A program made the position numbers and the translations under genes. A stretch of 64,000 nucleotides of DNA from Dendrocalamus latiflorus (taxonomy: Eukaryota; Streptophyta; Magnoliopsida; Poales; Poaceae), in the NCBI GenBank assembly GCA_017311315.1, contig CM029645.1, forward strand, positions 27,615,627 to 27,679,626, read 5' to 3'. The notes beneath the pieces were generated by a model. It made no database searches. It was not told the origin of the DNA and saw nothing but the letters and a program-made list of their open reading frames with translations. This document shows positions 9,701-22,622 of the stretch, in pieces; the stretch's first letter is position 1; every line of letters begins with the position of its first letter.

Positions 9701-9937
9701 TGTTGTGGTTACAGACCAAACAGAGAGAGAGATGGTAGTGGAGAGTGAGTAATGGCCTGGGTCCTCCCCATGGCCCGTATTCTATATATATATATACATG
9801 GGGAGTGCTTTTACAACTATACCCTTACATCTGAGTATCCCATCCAGGGGCACTTATGTCATTTCACATGGCCTATTCTGGACCTTATACCCTTCTATCA
9901 GGCCTGCTGGGTTTAGGTGGGGGCCACCCCTACAACA
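9701..9937 (-). mobile_element. 5' LTR of the gypsy element (237 bp)
   Basis: On the minus strand it starts TGTTGTAGGGG at 9937 and ends ACCACAACA at 9701, giving TG...CA ends within 6 bp terminal inverted repeats TGTTGT/ACAACA. One end is followed by the primer binding site and the other abuts the satellite directly. An alternating TA run at 9783-9796, about 140 bp from the LTR start, could act as the TATA element. Confidence 0.85.
9783..9796. promoter_or_regulatory. TA microsatellite, possible LTR TATA element
   Basis: Seven TA dinucleotides inside the LTR, at a position compatible with the U3 promoter of the minus-strand element. It could equally be a simple microsatellite. Confidence 0.4.
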
Positions 9938-12900
9938 GTGAGCTATAGGTCACTCTTTCGGCCAAATGTGCTCCGAAAAATAAAATTCCACGGAATGCCC
10001 GGTAACCCTGGAACGACTAGAAAAGCTGAAAATCGTGAGCTATAGGTCACGCCTTCGGCCAAATGTGCTCTGAAAAATAAAAATCCCCACACTGGTCCGG
10101 TAACCCCGGAACGACTAGAAAAGCTGAAATCGTGAGCTATAGGTCACGCTTTCAACCAAATGTGCTCGGAAAAATAAAAATACCTTGACAGCTGCGATAA
10201 CCCTAGAATGACTAGAAAAGCTCAAAATCGTGAGCTATAGGTCACGCTTTCGGCCAAATGTGATGCAAAAAAAAAATCCCTGGAGTACTCCAGTAACCCC
10301 GGAACGACTAGAAAAGCGGAAAATCTTGAGCTATGGGTCACCCTTTCGGCGAAATGTGATGCGACAGAAATCCGCGGAGTGCTCCGGTAACCCTGGAACG
10401 ACTAGAAAAGTTGATAATCCTTAGCTATTGGTTACTCTTTCGGCGAAATCTTCTCCGAAAAATTAGAATACCCGGACTGGCCCGTTAACATTGAAACAAC
10501 TAGAAAAGCTGACAATTGTGAGCTATAGGTCACGCTTTCGGCCAAATGTGCTCTCAAAAATAAAAATCCCCGCACTCGTCGAGTAACCCCAGAACGATTA
10601 GAAAAGTTGAAATCGTGAGCTATACGTCACGCTTTAAGCCAAATGTGCTCCGAAAAGTAAAAATCCCCGGACTGCTGTGGTAACCCCAGAACGACTAGAA
10701 GAGGTCAAAATCGTGAGCTATGGGTCACGCTTTCGGCCAAATCTGCTCCGAGAAACAAAATTCCGCCGACTACTCCAGTAACCATTGAACGATAAGGAAA
10801 GCTGAAAATCGTGAGCTATAGGTCACGCTTTCGGCCAAATGTGATGCGAAAAAAATCCCCTAAGTCCTCCAGCAACCTCGGAACGACTAGAAAAGCAGAA
10901 AATCTTGAGCTGTGGGTCTTCCTTTCGGCCAATGTGATGCGACAAAAATCCGCGGAATGCCCTCGTGACAGCTGAACGATTAGAAAAGTTAAAAATCGTT
11001 AGCTGTTGGTCACACTTTCGGGCAAATGTTCTCCAAAAAATAAAAGTCCCTGGACTGCTCCGGTAACCCCCGAACGACTAGAAAAGCTGAAATCGTGAGC
11101 TATAGGTCACGCTTTGGGCCAAATTTGCTCCGAGAATCAAAAATCCCTAGAATGCTCTGGTAACCCTGGAACGACTAGGAAGGTTAAAAATCGTGAGCTA
11201 TAGGTCACTCTTTCGGCCAAATGTGCTCCGAAAAATAAAATTCCGCGGAATGCCCAGTAACCCTGGAATGACTAGAAAAAGCTGAAAATCATGAGCTATA
11301 GGTCACGATTTCGGCCAAATGTGCTCCGAAAAATAAGAATCCCCAGACTGGCCCGTTAACCCTGGAACGATTAGAAAAGCTGAAAATCGTGAGCTATAGG
11401 TCACGCTTTTGGCTAAATATGCTCCGAAAAAAAATTCCTGGAATCCTCCGGTAACTCCGGAACGACTGGAAAAGCTGAAAATCGTCTGCTCGGCCAAATG
11501 TGCTCCGAAAAATAAAAAAACCCCGGACTGCCCCGGTAACCCCGGAACGACTAGAAAAGGGGAAAATCTTGAGCTATGGGTCACCCTTTCGCCCAAATGT
11601 GATGCGACAAAAATCCTCGAATCCTCCGGTGACACCGTAACGATTAGAAAAGTTGAAAATCGTTAGCTTCACACTTTCGGACAAATGTGGCCCGAAAAAT
11701 AAAAATCTCCGGACTGCTCCGGTAAGCCCAGAACGACTAGAAAAGCTGAAATTGTGAGCTATATGTTACGCTTTCAGCCAAATTTGCTCCGAGAAACAAA
11801 AATCCCCGGAATGCTCCGGTAATCCTGGAATGACAAGAAAAGTTGAAAATCGTGAGCTATAGGTCAATCTTTCGGCGAAATGTGCTCCGAAAATTAAAAA
11901 TATCTGGATAGGCCCGGTAACCCTGGAACATCTAGGAAAGCTAAAAATCGTGAGCTAGGTCACGCTTTCGGCCAAATGTGCTCCGAAAAATAAAAATCCC
12001 CGCACTGGTCCGGAAACCCCGGAACGACTAGAAAAGCTAAAATGTGAGCTATAGGTCATGCTTTCGCCAAATGTGCTCTGAAAAATAAAAATCCCTGGAT
12101 AGGTCCAGTAAACCCGGAATGATTAGAAAAGCTGAAAATCATGAGCTATAAGTCATGCTTTCGGCCAAATGTGCTTCGATAAATAAAAATCCCCGGACAG
12201 CGTCGGTAACCCCGGGACGACAAGAAAAGTTGAAACCGTGAGCTATAGGTCATGCTTTCGGCCAAATGTGCTCTGAAAAATAAAAATCCCCGCACTGGTC
12301 CGGAAACCCCGGAACGACTAGGAAAGCTAAAATGTGAGCTATAGGTCATTCTTTCGGCCAAATGTTCTCTGAAAAATTAAAATTCCTGGACAGGTCCGGG
12401 AATCCCGGAGCGACTAGAAAAGCCAAAATTCGTGAGCTATTGGTCACGCTTTCAGCCAAGTGTGCTTCGAAAAATAAAAATCCCCGGACTGCTCCGGTAA
12501 CCCCGGGACGACCAGAAAACTGAAATCATGAGCTATAGGTCACGCTTTCACTCAAATCTGCTTCGGGATACAAAATTCCCCTGACTGCTCCAGTAACCCT
12601 TGAACGACTAGAAAAGTTGAAAATCTTGAGCTATGGGTCACCCTTTCGGCCAAATGTGACGCAACAAAAATCCCCGGAATGCTCTGGTAACACCGAAATG
12701 TTTAGAAAAGTTAAAAATTGTTAGCTATAGGTGACGCTTTCGTGCAAATGTGCTTCGAAAAAAAAATCCCCAGACTGCTCCGGTAACCGCGGAACGACAA
12801 GAAAAGCTGAAATCGTGAGCTATAGGTCACGCTTTCGCCAAATGTGCTCCGAAAAACAAAAATCCCAGGAATGCTCCAGTAACCTTGGAACGACTAGAAA

Positions 12901-15900
12901 AGCTGAAAATCGTGAGCTGTAGATCACTCTTTTGGTCAGATGTGCTCTGAAAAATAAAAATCTCCAGACTTGCCGGGTAACCATACAACGACTAGAAAAG
13001 CTGAAAATCGTGAGCTATAGGTACGAATTCGGCAAATGTGCTCCGAAAAATAAAAATCCCCAGACAACTCCGGTAACCCCGGAACGACTAAAAAAGCTGA
13101 AATCGTGAGCTATAGGTCACGCTTTCGAACAAATCTTCCTCGAGAAACAAAAATCGTCGAAATGCTCCTGTAACCCTGGCACGACTAGAAAAGCAGAAAA
13201 TCGTGAGTTATAGTTCACGCTTTCGTCCAAATGTGCTTCGAAAAATAAAAATACCCGACTGCTCTAGTAACCCTTGAACGACTAGAAAATCTGAAAATTG
13301 TGAGCTATAGGTCACGCTTTTGGCCAAATGTGATTCGAAAAAAAATGCCCGGAGTCCTCTAATAACCCCGGAACGACTAGAAAAGCGGAAAATCTTGAGC
13401 TATGGGTCATCCTTTCGGCCAAATGTGCTTCGAAAAATAAAAATCCTTGGAACGACTAGAAAAGTTGAAAATCGTGTGCTATAGATCACTCTTTCGTCCA
13501 AATGTGCTCCGAAAAATAAAAATCCCCAGACTGGCCTGGTAACCCTACGACGACTAGAAACGCTGAAAATCGTGAGCTATAGGTCACGTTATCGGTCAAA
13601 TCTGTTCCAAAATATAAAAATACCCGTACTGCTCTAGTAACCCTGGAACGACAAGAATAGCTAAAAATCGTGAGCTATAGGTCACGCTTTTGACCAAATG
13701 TGCTCCAAAAAAATAAAAATCACCGGACTAGCCCGGTAACCCCGAAACGACTAGAAAAGCTGAAAATCGTGAGCTATAGGTCACGCTTTCGGCCAAATGT
13801 GCTCCGAAAAATAAAAATCTCCGCATTGGTCCAGAAACCCCGAAACGACCAGAAAAGCTAAAATGGTGAGCTATAGGTCACGCTTTCGGCCAAATGTGGT
13901 CCGATAAATAAAAATCCCTGGACAGGTCTGATAACCCCAGAACGACTAGAAAAGCTGAAAATTGTGAGCTATAGGTCGCTCTTTCGGCCAAATGTGCTAC
14001 GAAAAATAAAAATCCACGGACTGGCCCGGTAACCCCGAAACGACTAGAAGAGCTGAAAATCGTGAGCGGCCAAATGTGCTTCGAAAAATAAAAATAGCCG
14101 GACTGCCCTGGTAACACCGGTACGCTTTCGGCAAATGTGCTCCGAAAATTAAAAATCCCAAGACTGGCCCGAAAACCCTGGAACGACTAGAAAAGCTGAA
14201 AATCATGAGTTATAGGTCACGCTTTCGGCCAAATTTCCTCTGAAAAATAAAAATCCCAGCACTGGTCCGGAAACCTCGAAACGGCTAGAAAAGCTAAAAT
14301 GGTGAGCTATAGGTCACGCTTTCGGCCAAATGTGCTCCCAAAAAAAATTCTCCGTACTGCCCTGGTAACCCATAAACGAATAAAAAAGCTAAAAATCGTG
14401 AGCTATAGGTCACGGTTTCGCCTAAATCTGCTCCGAGAAAGAAAATTCCCCCGACTGCTCCGGTAACCGTTGAACGACTAGGAAAGCTGAAAATCGTGAG
14501 CTATAGGTCACTCTTTCGGCCAAATGTAATACGAAAAATAGAAATCCCCGGACTGGCTCGTTAACCCTGAAACGACTAGAAAAGCTGAAAATCGTGAGCT
14601 ATAGGTCACGCTTTCGGCCAAATGTGCTCCGAAAAAAAAATCCCCGCATTGGTCCGTAAACCCCAGAACGACAAGAAGAGCTGAAATCGTGATCTATAGG
14701 TCACGCTTTCGGCCAAATGTGCTCCGAAAAACAAAAATCCCCAGAATGCTTCGGTAACCCCAGAACGACTAGAAAAGTTGAAAATCGTGAGCTATAGATC
14801 ACTCTTTCGGCCAAATGTGCTACGAAAAATACAAATCCCCAAACTGGCCCGGTAACCCTTGAACGACTAGAAAAGCTGAAAATCGTGAGCTATAGTTCAT
14901 GCTTTCAGCCAAATGTGCTACGAAAAATAAAAATCCCCGCACTGGTCCGGAAACCCCGGAACGACGAGAAAAGCTAAAATGTGAGCTATAGGTCACGCTT
15001 TCGGGTCAATGTGCTTCGAAAAATAAAAATCCCTGCACAGGTCTGGTAACCCCGGAACGACTAGAAAAGCTGAAAATCGTGAGCTATCGGTCACGTTTTC
15101 GGCAAAATGTGCTCCGAAAACTAAAAATCCCCGGACTACCTCAGTAACCCAGAAACGACTAGAAAAGCTGAAAATCGTGAGCTATAGGTCACGCTTTCGG
15201 CCAAATATGCTGCGAAAAATAAAAATCCCCGCATTGGTCCAAAAACCCCGGAACGACTAGAAAAGCTAAAATGGTGAGCTATAGGTCACGCTTTCGGCCA
15301 AATGCGCTCCGATAAATAAAAATCACTGGACAGGTCTGATAACCCCGGAACAACTAGAAAAGCTGAAAATCCTGAGCTACAGGTCATGCTTTCGGGCATA
15401 TGTGCTCTAAAAAATAAAAATCCCAGGACTGCTCTGGTAACCCCAGAACGACTACAAAAGCTAAAATCGCGAGCTATAGGTCACCCTTTTGGCCAGATTT
15501 GCTCAGAGAAACAAAAATCTGAGCTATAGGCCACGCTTTCGGCCAAATGTGCTCCAAAAAATAAAAATCCCTGCACAGGTCCGGTAACCCCGAAACAACT
15601 AGAAAAGCTAAAAATCATGAGTTATAGGTCACTCTTTCGGCCAAATGTGCTACAAAAAATAAAAACCCCACTGCCTCGGTAACCCAGAAACGACTAGAAA
15701 AGCTGAAAATTGTGAGCTATAGGACACGCTTTCGCCTAAATCTGCTCCGAGGAACAAAATTCCCCCGACCTCTACTAACCGTTGAATGACTAGAAAAGCT
15801 GAAAATCGTGAGCTAAAGGTCACGCTTTCGGCCAAATGTGATACGACAAATAAAAATACCTGGACAGGTCCGATAACGATGGAACGACTAGAAAAGTTGA

Positions 15901-18900
15901 AAATCGGGAGTTATAGGTCACGCTTTCGGCCAAATGTGCTTCGAAAATAAAAATACCCGGACTGCTCTCGTAACACCGGAACGACTGGATATGCTGAAAA
16001 TCATGAGTTATAGGTACGCTTTCGGCAAATGTGCTCCAAAAAATAAAAATCCCCAGACTGGCCCGGAAACCCTGGAACGACTAGAAAAGCTGAAAATCAT
16101 GAGTTATAGGTCACGCTTTCCGCCAAATGTGCTCCGAAAAATGAAAATCCCGGCATAGGTCCGGAAACCCCGAAACGGCTAGAAAAGCAAAAATGGTGAG
16201 CTAGAGGTCACGCTGTCGCCCAAATGTGCTTCGAAAAATAGAAATCCCCAGACTGGCCCGGTAACCCTACAACCACTAGAAAAGTTTAAATCATTAGCTA
16301 TAGGTCACGCTTTCGTGCTAATGTGCTCTGAACAATAAAAATACCCGGACTGCTCCGGTAACCCCAGAATGACAAGAAAAGCTGAAATCGTGAGTTATAG
16401 GTCACGCTTTCGGCCAAATGTGCTCCGAAAAACAAAAATCCCCGGAATGCTCCGGTAACCCTGGAACGACTAGAAAAGTCGAAAATCGTGAGCTATAGAT
16501 TACTCTTTTGGGCAAATGTGCTACGAAAAATAAAAATCCCCGTACTGGCCCGCTAACCCTGGGACGACTAGAAAAGCTGAAAATCGTGTGCTGTAGGTCA
16601 CGCCTTCAGCCAAATGTGATGCGAGAAAAAAAATCCCCGGAGTCCACAAGTAACCCCGGAACGACTACTAAAGCGGAAAATCTTGAGCTATAGGTCACCC
16701 TTTCGCCCAAATGTGCTACGACAAAAATCCTCAGAATCCTCCGGTAACACTGGAACGTTTAGAAAAGTTTAAAATCGTTAGCCATAGGTCACGCTTTCGT
16801 GCTAATGTGCTCCGAAAAATAAAAAACCCCGGACTGCTCCGGTAACCCCGGAAAGACAAGAAAAGCTGAAATTGTGAGCTATAGGTCACGTTTTCGGCCA
16901 AATATGCTCCGAAAAATAAAAATCCCCACACTGGTCCGGAAACGAAGGAACGACGAGAAAAGATAAAATTTGAGCTATAGGCCACGCTTTCGGCCATATG
17001 TGCTCCAAAAAATAAAAATCCCTGCACAGGTCCGGTAACCCCGAAATGACTAGAAAAGCTGAAAATCGTGCTCTATAGGTCACGTTTTCGGCCAAATGTG
17101 CTCCGAAAAATAAAAGTCCCCACACTGGTCCCGAAACGAAGGAACGACGAGAAAAGCTAAGATCTGAGCTATAGGCCACGCTTTCGGCCAAATGTGCTCG
17201 AAAAAATAAAAATCCCTGCACAGGTCCGGTAACCCCGAAACGACTAGAAAAGCTGAAAATCGTGAGCTATAGGTCACTCTTTCGGCCAAATGTGCTTCGA
17301 AAAATAAAAACCCCACTGCCTCGGTAACCCAGAAACGACTAGAAAAGCTGGAAATTGTGAGCTATAGGACACGCTTTCGCCTAAATCTGCTCCGAGGAAC
17401 AAAATTCCCCCGACCTCTAGTAACCGTTGAATGACTAAAAAAGCTGAAAATCGTGAGCTAAAGGTCACGCTTTCGGCCAAATGTGATACGACAAATAAAA
17501 ATACCTGGACAGGTCCGATAACGACGGAACGACTAGAAAAGCTGAAAATCGGGAGTTAATTATAGGTCACGCTTTCGGCCAAATGTGCTTCGAAAAATAA
17601 AAATACCCGGACTGCTCTGGTAACACCGGAACGACTAGATATGCTGAAAATCGTGAGTTATAGGTACGCTTTCGGCAAATGTGCTCCAAAAAATAAAAAT
17701 TCCAGACTGGCCCGGAAACCTTGGAACGACTAGAAAAGCTGAAAATCATGAGTTATAGGTCACGCTTTCGGCCAAATGTGCTCCGAAAAATAAAAATCCC
17801 GGCACAAGTCCGGAAACCCCGAAACGGCTAGAAAAGCAAAAATGGTGAGCTAGAGGTCACGCTGTCGGCCAAATGTGCTTCGAAAAATAGAAATCCCCAA
17901 ACTGGCCCGGTAACCCTACAACCACTAGAAAAGTTTAAATCATTAGCTATAGGTCACGCTTTCGTGCTAATGTGCTCCGAAAAATAAAAATACCCGTACT
18001 GCTCCGGTAACGCCAGAACGACAAGAAAAGCTGAAATCGTGAGTTATAGGTCACGCTTTCGGCCAAATGTGCTCCGAAAAACAAAAATCCCCAGAATGCT
18101 CCGGTAACCCTGGAACGACTAGAAAAGTTGAAAATCGTGAGCTATAGATTACACTTTTGGGCAAATGTGCTACCAAAAATAAAAATCCCCGGACTGGCCC
18201 GCTAACCCTGGGACGACTAGAAAAGCTGAAAATCGTGTGCTGTAGGTCACGCCTTCAGCCAAATGTGATGCGAGAAAAAAATCCCTGGAGTCCACAAGTA
18301 ACCCCGGAACGACTACTAAAGCGAAAAATCTTGAGCTATAAGTCACCCTTTCGGCCAAATGTGCTACGACAAAAATCCTCGGAATCCTCCGGTAACACTG
18401 GAACGTTTAGAAAAGTTTAAAATCGTTAGCTATAGGTCACGCTTTCATGCTATTGTGCTCCGAAAAATAAAAATCCCCGGACTGCTCCGGTAACCTCGGA
18501 AAGACAAGAAAAGCTGAAATTGTGAGCTATAGGTCACGTTTTCGGCCAAATGTGCTCCGAAAAATAAAAATTCCTGTACAGGTCCGGTAACCCCGAAACG
18601 ACTAGAAAAGCTGAAAATCGTGAGCTATAGGTCACTCTTTCGGCCAAATGTGCTAAGAAAAATAAAAACCCCACTGCCTCGGTAACCCAGAAATGACTAG
18701 AAAAGATGAGAATCGTGAGCTATAGGTCACGCTTTCGGCCAAATGTGATACGACAAATAAAAATACCTGGACAGGTCTGATAACGACGGAACGACTAGAA
18801 AAGCTGAAAATCGGGACTTATAGGTTACGCTTTCGGCCATATGTGCTTCGAAAAATAAAAATACCCGGACTGCTCTGGTAACACCGGAACGACTAGAAAT

Positions 18901-21900
18901 GCTGAAAATCGTGAGTTATAGGTACGCTTTCAGCAAATGTGCTCCAAAAAAAAATCCCAGACTGGCCCGGAAACCCTGCAACGACTAGAAAAGCTGAAAA
19001 TCATGAGTTATAGGTCACGCTTTCAGCCAAATGTGCTCCGAAAAATAAAAATCCCGGCACAGGTCTGGAAACCCCGAAACGGCTAGAAAAACTAAAATGG
19101 TGAGCTAGATGTCACGCTTTCGGCCAAATGTGCTTTGAAAAATAGTAATCCCCAAACTGGCCCGGTAACCCTACAACCACTAGAAAAGTTTAAATCATTA
19201 GCTATAGGTCACGCTTTCGTGCTAATGTGCTCCAAAAAATAAAAATATCCGGACTGCTCCGATAACCAAGAAACGAATAGAAAAGTTAAAAATCGTGAGT
19301 AATTGGTCACGGTTGCGCCTAAATCTGCTCCGGGAAACAAAATTTCCCCGACTGCTCCGGTAACCGTTGAACGACTAGGAAAGCTGAAAATCGTGAGCTA
19401 TAGGTCAAGCTTTCGGCCAAATCTTCTCCAAGAAACAAAATTTCCCTCGACATCTCCGGTAACCCATGAACAACTAGAAATGCTAAAAATGTGGGCTATA
19501 TGTCATGCTTTCGGCCAAATGTGATGCGGACAAAAATCCCCGGAGTCCTCTAGTTACCCCAAAAAGAATAGAAAAGCGGAAAATCTTGAGCTATGGGTCA
19601 CGCTTTCGGCCAAATGTGATATGACAAAAATCCCTGGAATCTTTCGGTAAGACCGGAATGTTTAGAAATGTTGAAAATTGTTAGCTATAGGCCACGCTTT
19701 TGGGCAAATGTGCTTTCAAAAATAAAAATCCCTGAACTGCTCCTTTAACCCCGGAACGAGTAGAAAAGCTGAAATCGTGAGCTATAGCTCATGCTTTCGA
19801 CCAAATCTGCCCCGAGAAACAAAAATCGTCGGAAAGCTCTGATAACCCTGGCACGACTAGAAAAGTTTAAAATCGTGAGCTAGGTCACGCTTTCGGCCAA
19901 ATGTGCTCCGAAAAATGAAAATCCCCAGATTGGCCCGTTTTCCCCCGGAACGACTAGAAAAGCTAAAATCGTGACTATTGGTCACGCTTTCGGCGAAATA
20001 TGCTCTGAAAAATAAAAATCCCTGGACAGGTCCGATAACCCCGGAACGACTAAAAAAGCTGAAAATCATAAGCTATAGGTCACGCTTTCAGGCAAATGTG
20101 CTCTGAAAAATAAAAATCCCTGGACTGCTCCGGTAACCCCGGAAAAACTAGAAAAGCTGAAATCGTGAGCTATAGGTCACGCTTTCGACCAAATCTGCCC
20201 CGAGAAACAAAAATCGTTGGAATGCTCTGGTAACAATGGCACAACTAGAAAAGCTAAAATCGTGACTATTGGTCACGCTTTCGGCCAAATGTGCTCCGAT
20301 AAATAAAAATCCCTGGACAGGTCCGATAACCACGGAACGTCTAGAAAAGCTGAAAATCGCGAGCTACAGGTCAGTCTTTCGGCCAAATGTGCTACAAAAA
20401 ATAAAATCCCCGGACTGGCCCGCTAACCCTGGAACGACTAGAAAAGCTGAAAATCGTTAGCTATAGGTCACTCTTTCGGGAGAATGTGCTCCGATAAATA
20501 AAAATCCCTAGACAGGTCCGATAAACACGGAACGATTAGAAAAGTTGAAAATCATGAAATCGCTTTGGGCCAAATGTGCTCCGAAAAATAAAAATCGCCG
20601 CATTGGTCCAGAAACCCCGGAACGACTAGAAAACCTAAAATGGTGAGTTATAGGTCACGTTTTTGGCCAAATGTGCTTCGATAAATAAAAATCCCTGTAC
20701 AGGTCGGATAACCCCGGAACGACTAGAAAAGCTGAAAATCATGAGCTATAGGTCACGCTTTCGAGCATATGTGCTCCAAAAAACAAAAATCCCAGGACTG
20801 CTCTGGTAACCCCAGAACGACTACAAAAGCTAAAATTGCGAGCTATAGGTCACGCTTTTGGCCAAATTTGCTCCGAGAAACAAAAATCCCCGGAATGCTC
20901 AAGTAACACTGGAACGACTAGAAAAGTTGAAAATCGCGAGCTACAGGTCAGTCTTTCGGCCAAATGTGCTACAAAAAATAAAATCCCCGGACTGGCCCGC
21001 TAACCCTGGAACGACTAGGAAAGCTGAAAATCGTTAGCTATAGGTCACGCTTTCGGCCAAATGTGATCCGAAAAATAAAATTCCCCGCATTGGTCCGGAA
21101 ACTCTGGAACGACTAGAAAGGCTGAAAATCATGAGCTATAGGTCACGCTTTCGGTCATATGTGCTCCAAAACAAAAATCCCAGGACTGCTCTGGTAACCC
21201 CAAAACGACTACAAAAGCTGAAATCGCGAGCTATAGGTCACTCTTTCGACAAAATGTGCTACGAAAAATAAAAATCTCCGGACTGGCCCGGTAACCCTGG
21301 AACGACTAGAAGAGCTGAAATCGTGAGCTATAAGTGACGCTTTCGGCCAAATGTGCTCCGATAGATAAAAATCCCTGGACAGATCCGATAACCCTGGAAC
21401 GACTAAAAAAAGCTGAAAATCATGAGCTATAGGTCACGCTTTCGGGCAAATGTGCTCTGAAAAATAAAAAACCCTGGACTGCTCCGGTAACCCCGGAATA
21501 ACTAGAAAAGCCGAAATTGTGAGGTATAGGTTACGCTTTCGACCACATCTGCCCCGAGAAACAAAAATCATTGGAATGCTCCGGTAACAATGGCACGACT
21601 AGAAAAGCTGAAAATCGTGAGTTATAGGTCACACTTTTGACCAAATGTACTCCGAAAAATAGAAATCCGCATACTGGCCCGGTAACACTTCAACGACTAG
21701 AAAAGTTTAAAATCGTTAGCTATAGGTCACGCTTTCGTGCTAATGTGCTCCGAAAAATAAAAATCCCCGGACTGCTGAAATCGTGAGCTATAGTTACGCT
21801 TTCGGCCAAATGTGCTCCAAAAACCAAAATCCCCGGAATGCTCCGGTAACCCTGGAACGACTAGAAAAGTTGAAAATCGTGTGCTATAGATCACTCTTTC

Positions 21901-22531
21901 GGCCAAATGTGCTACGAAAAATAAAAAACCCCGGACTGGGCTAGTAACCCCGAAACGACTAGAAAAGCTGAAAATTGTGAGCTATTGGTCACTCTTTCGG
22001 GAGAATGTGCTCCGAGAAATAAAAATCCCTAGACAGGTCCGATAACCACAGAACGATTAGAAAAGTTGAAAATCATGAAATCGCTTTGGGCCAAATGTGC
22101 TCCGAAAAATAAAAATCGCCGCATTGGTCCAGAAACCCGGAACGACTAGAAAACCTAAAATGGTGAGTTATAGGTCACGTTTTCGGCCAAATGTGCTTCG
22201 ATAAATAAAAATCCCTGTACAGGTCGGACAACCCCGGAACGACTAGAAAAGCTGTAAATCATTAGCTAGAAAACCTAAAATGGTGAGTTATAGGTCACGC
22301 TTTTGGCCAAATTTGCTCCGAGAAACAAAAATCCCCGGAATGCTCCGGTAACCCTGGAACGACTAGAAAAGTTGAAAATCGTGAGCTATAGGCCACTCTT
22401 TCGGCCAAATGTGCTACAAAAAATAAAAAACCCTAGACTGGCCCGGTAACCCTGGAACGACTAGAAAAGCTGAAAATCGTGAGTAATGGGTCACGCTTTC
22501 GGCCAAATGTGCTCCGAAAACCAAAATCCCC
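9938..22531. repeat. Satellite block A (diverged monomers, first copy of 12.7 kb duplication)
   Basis: Monomers differ markedly from their neighbours. Similarity is higher at distance than between adjacent monomers, as expected for old higher-order structure. It ends abruptly inside a monomer at about 22531, where LTR sequence begins. The same order of variant monomers is seen again from 22623. Confidence 0.85.
15666..19300. repeat. Three-copy higher-order unit in block A
   Basis: The rare monomer containing CCCCACTGCCTCGGTAACCC recurs at 15666, 17311 and 18669 (spacings 1645 and 1358 bp). Accompanying variants recur in the same order, including GTTATAGGTACGCTTTCGGC and GTGCTAATGTGCTCC monomers. 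The units are about 14 and 17 monomers long. Confidence 0.8.
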
Positions 22532-22622
22532 GGGGCACTTATGTCATTACACATGGCCTATTTTGGACCTTATACCCTTCTACTAGGCCTGCTGGGTTTA
22601 GGTGGGAGCCACCCCTACAACA
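22532..22622 (-). mobile_element. Partial LTR copy (91 bp) embedded in satellite
   Basis: It corresponds to 9847-9937, the start of the gypsy LTR on the minus strand, with about five substitutions by eye. It is followed on the plus strand by the same satellite monomers as 9938 onward. No internal element sequence accompanies it, so it is a duplication scar and not an independent insertion. Confidence 0.9.

Larger units (their letters stand above)
1..9937 (-). mobile_element. Ty3/gypsy LTR retrotransposon, non-autonomous, Tat-like layout, left end outside window
   Basis: Read on the minus strand the element has an LTR (9937-9701), a primer binding site (9698-9681), a gag-protease frame (9649-7271), two tandem arrays, a convergent antisense ORF (1660-about 4771 on the plus strand) and a third tandem array that leaves the window. 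No reverse transcriptase, RNase H or integrase motif lies anywhere between 7271 and 1, so the element would have needed polymerase supplied in trans. Known family biology: Tat-lineage plant elements (Grande, Retand, RIRE2 types) carry antisense ORFs and variable tandem repeats between pol and the 3' LTR. The lineage name is an inference from layout and gag-pro type, not from a phylogeny. The second LTR and target-site duplication are not visible. Confidence 0.8.

Noticed and set aside
22532..22622. Independent second LTR insertion
   Set aside because: It is only the terminal 91 bp, followed by the same satellite variants as the first LTR at a fixed offset, so duplication explains it better.
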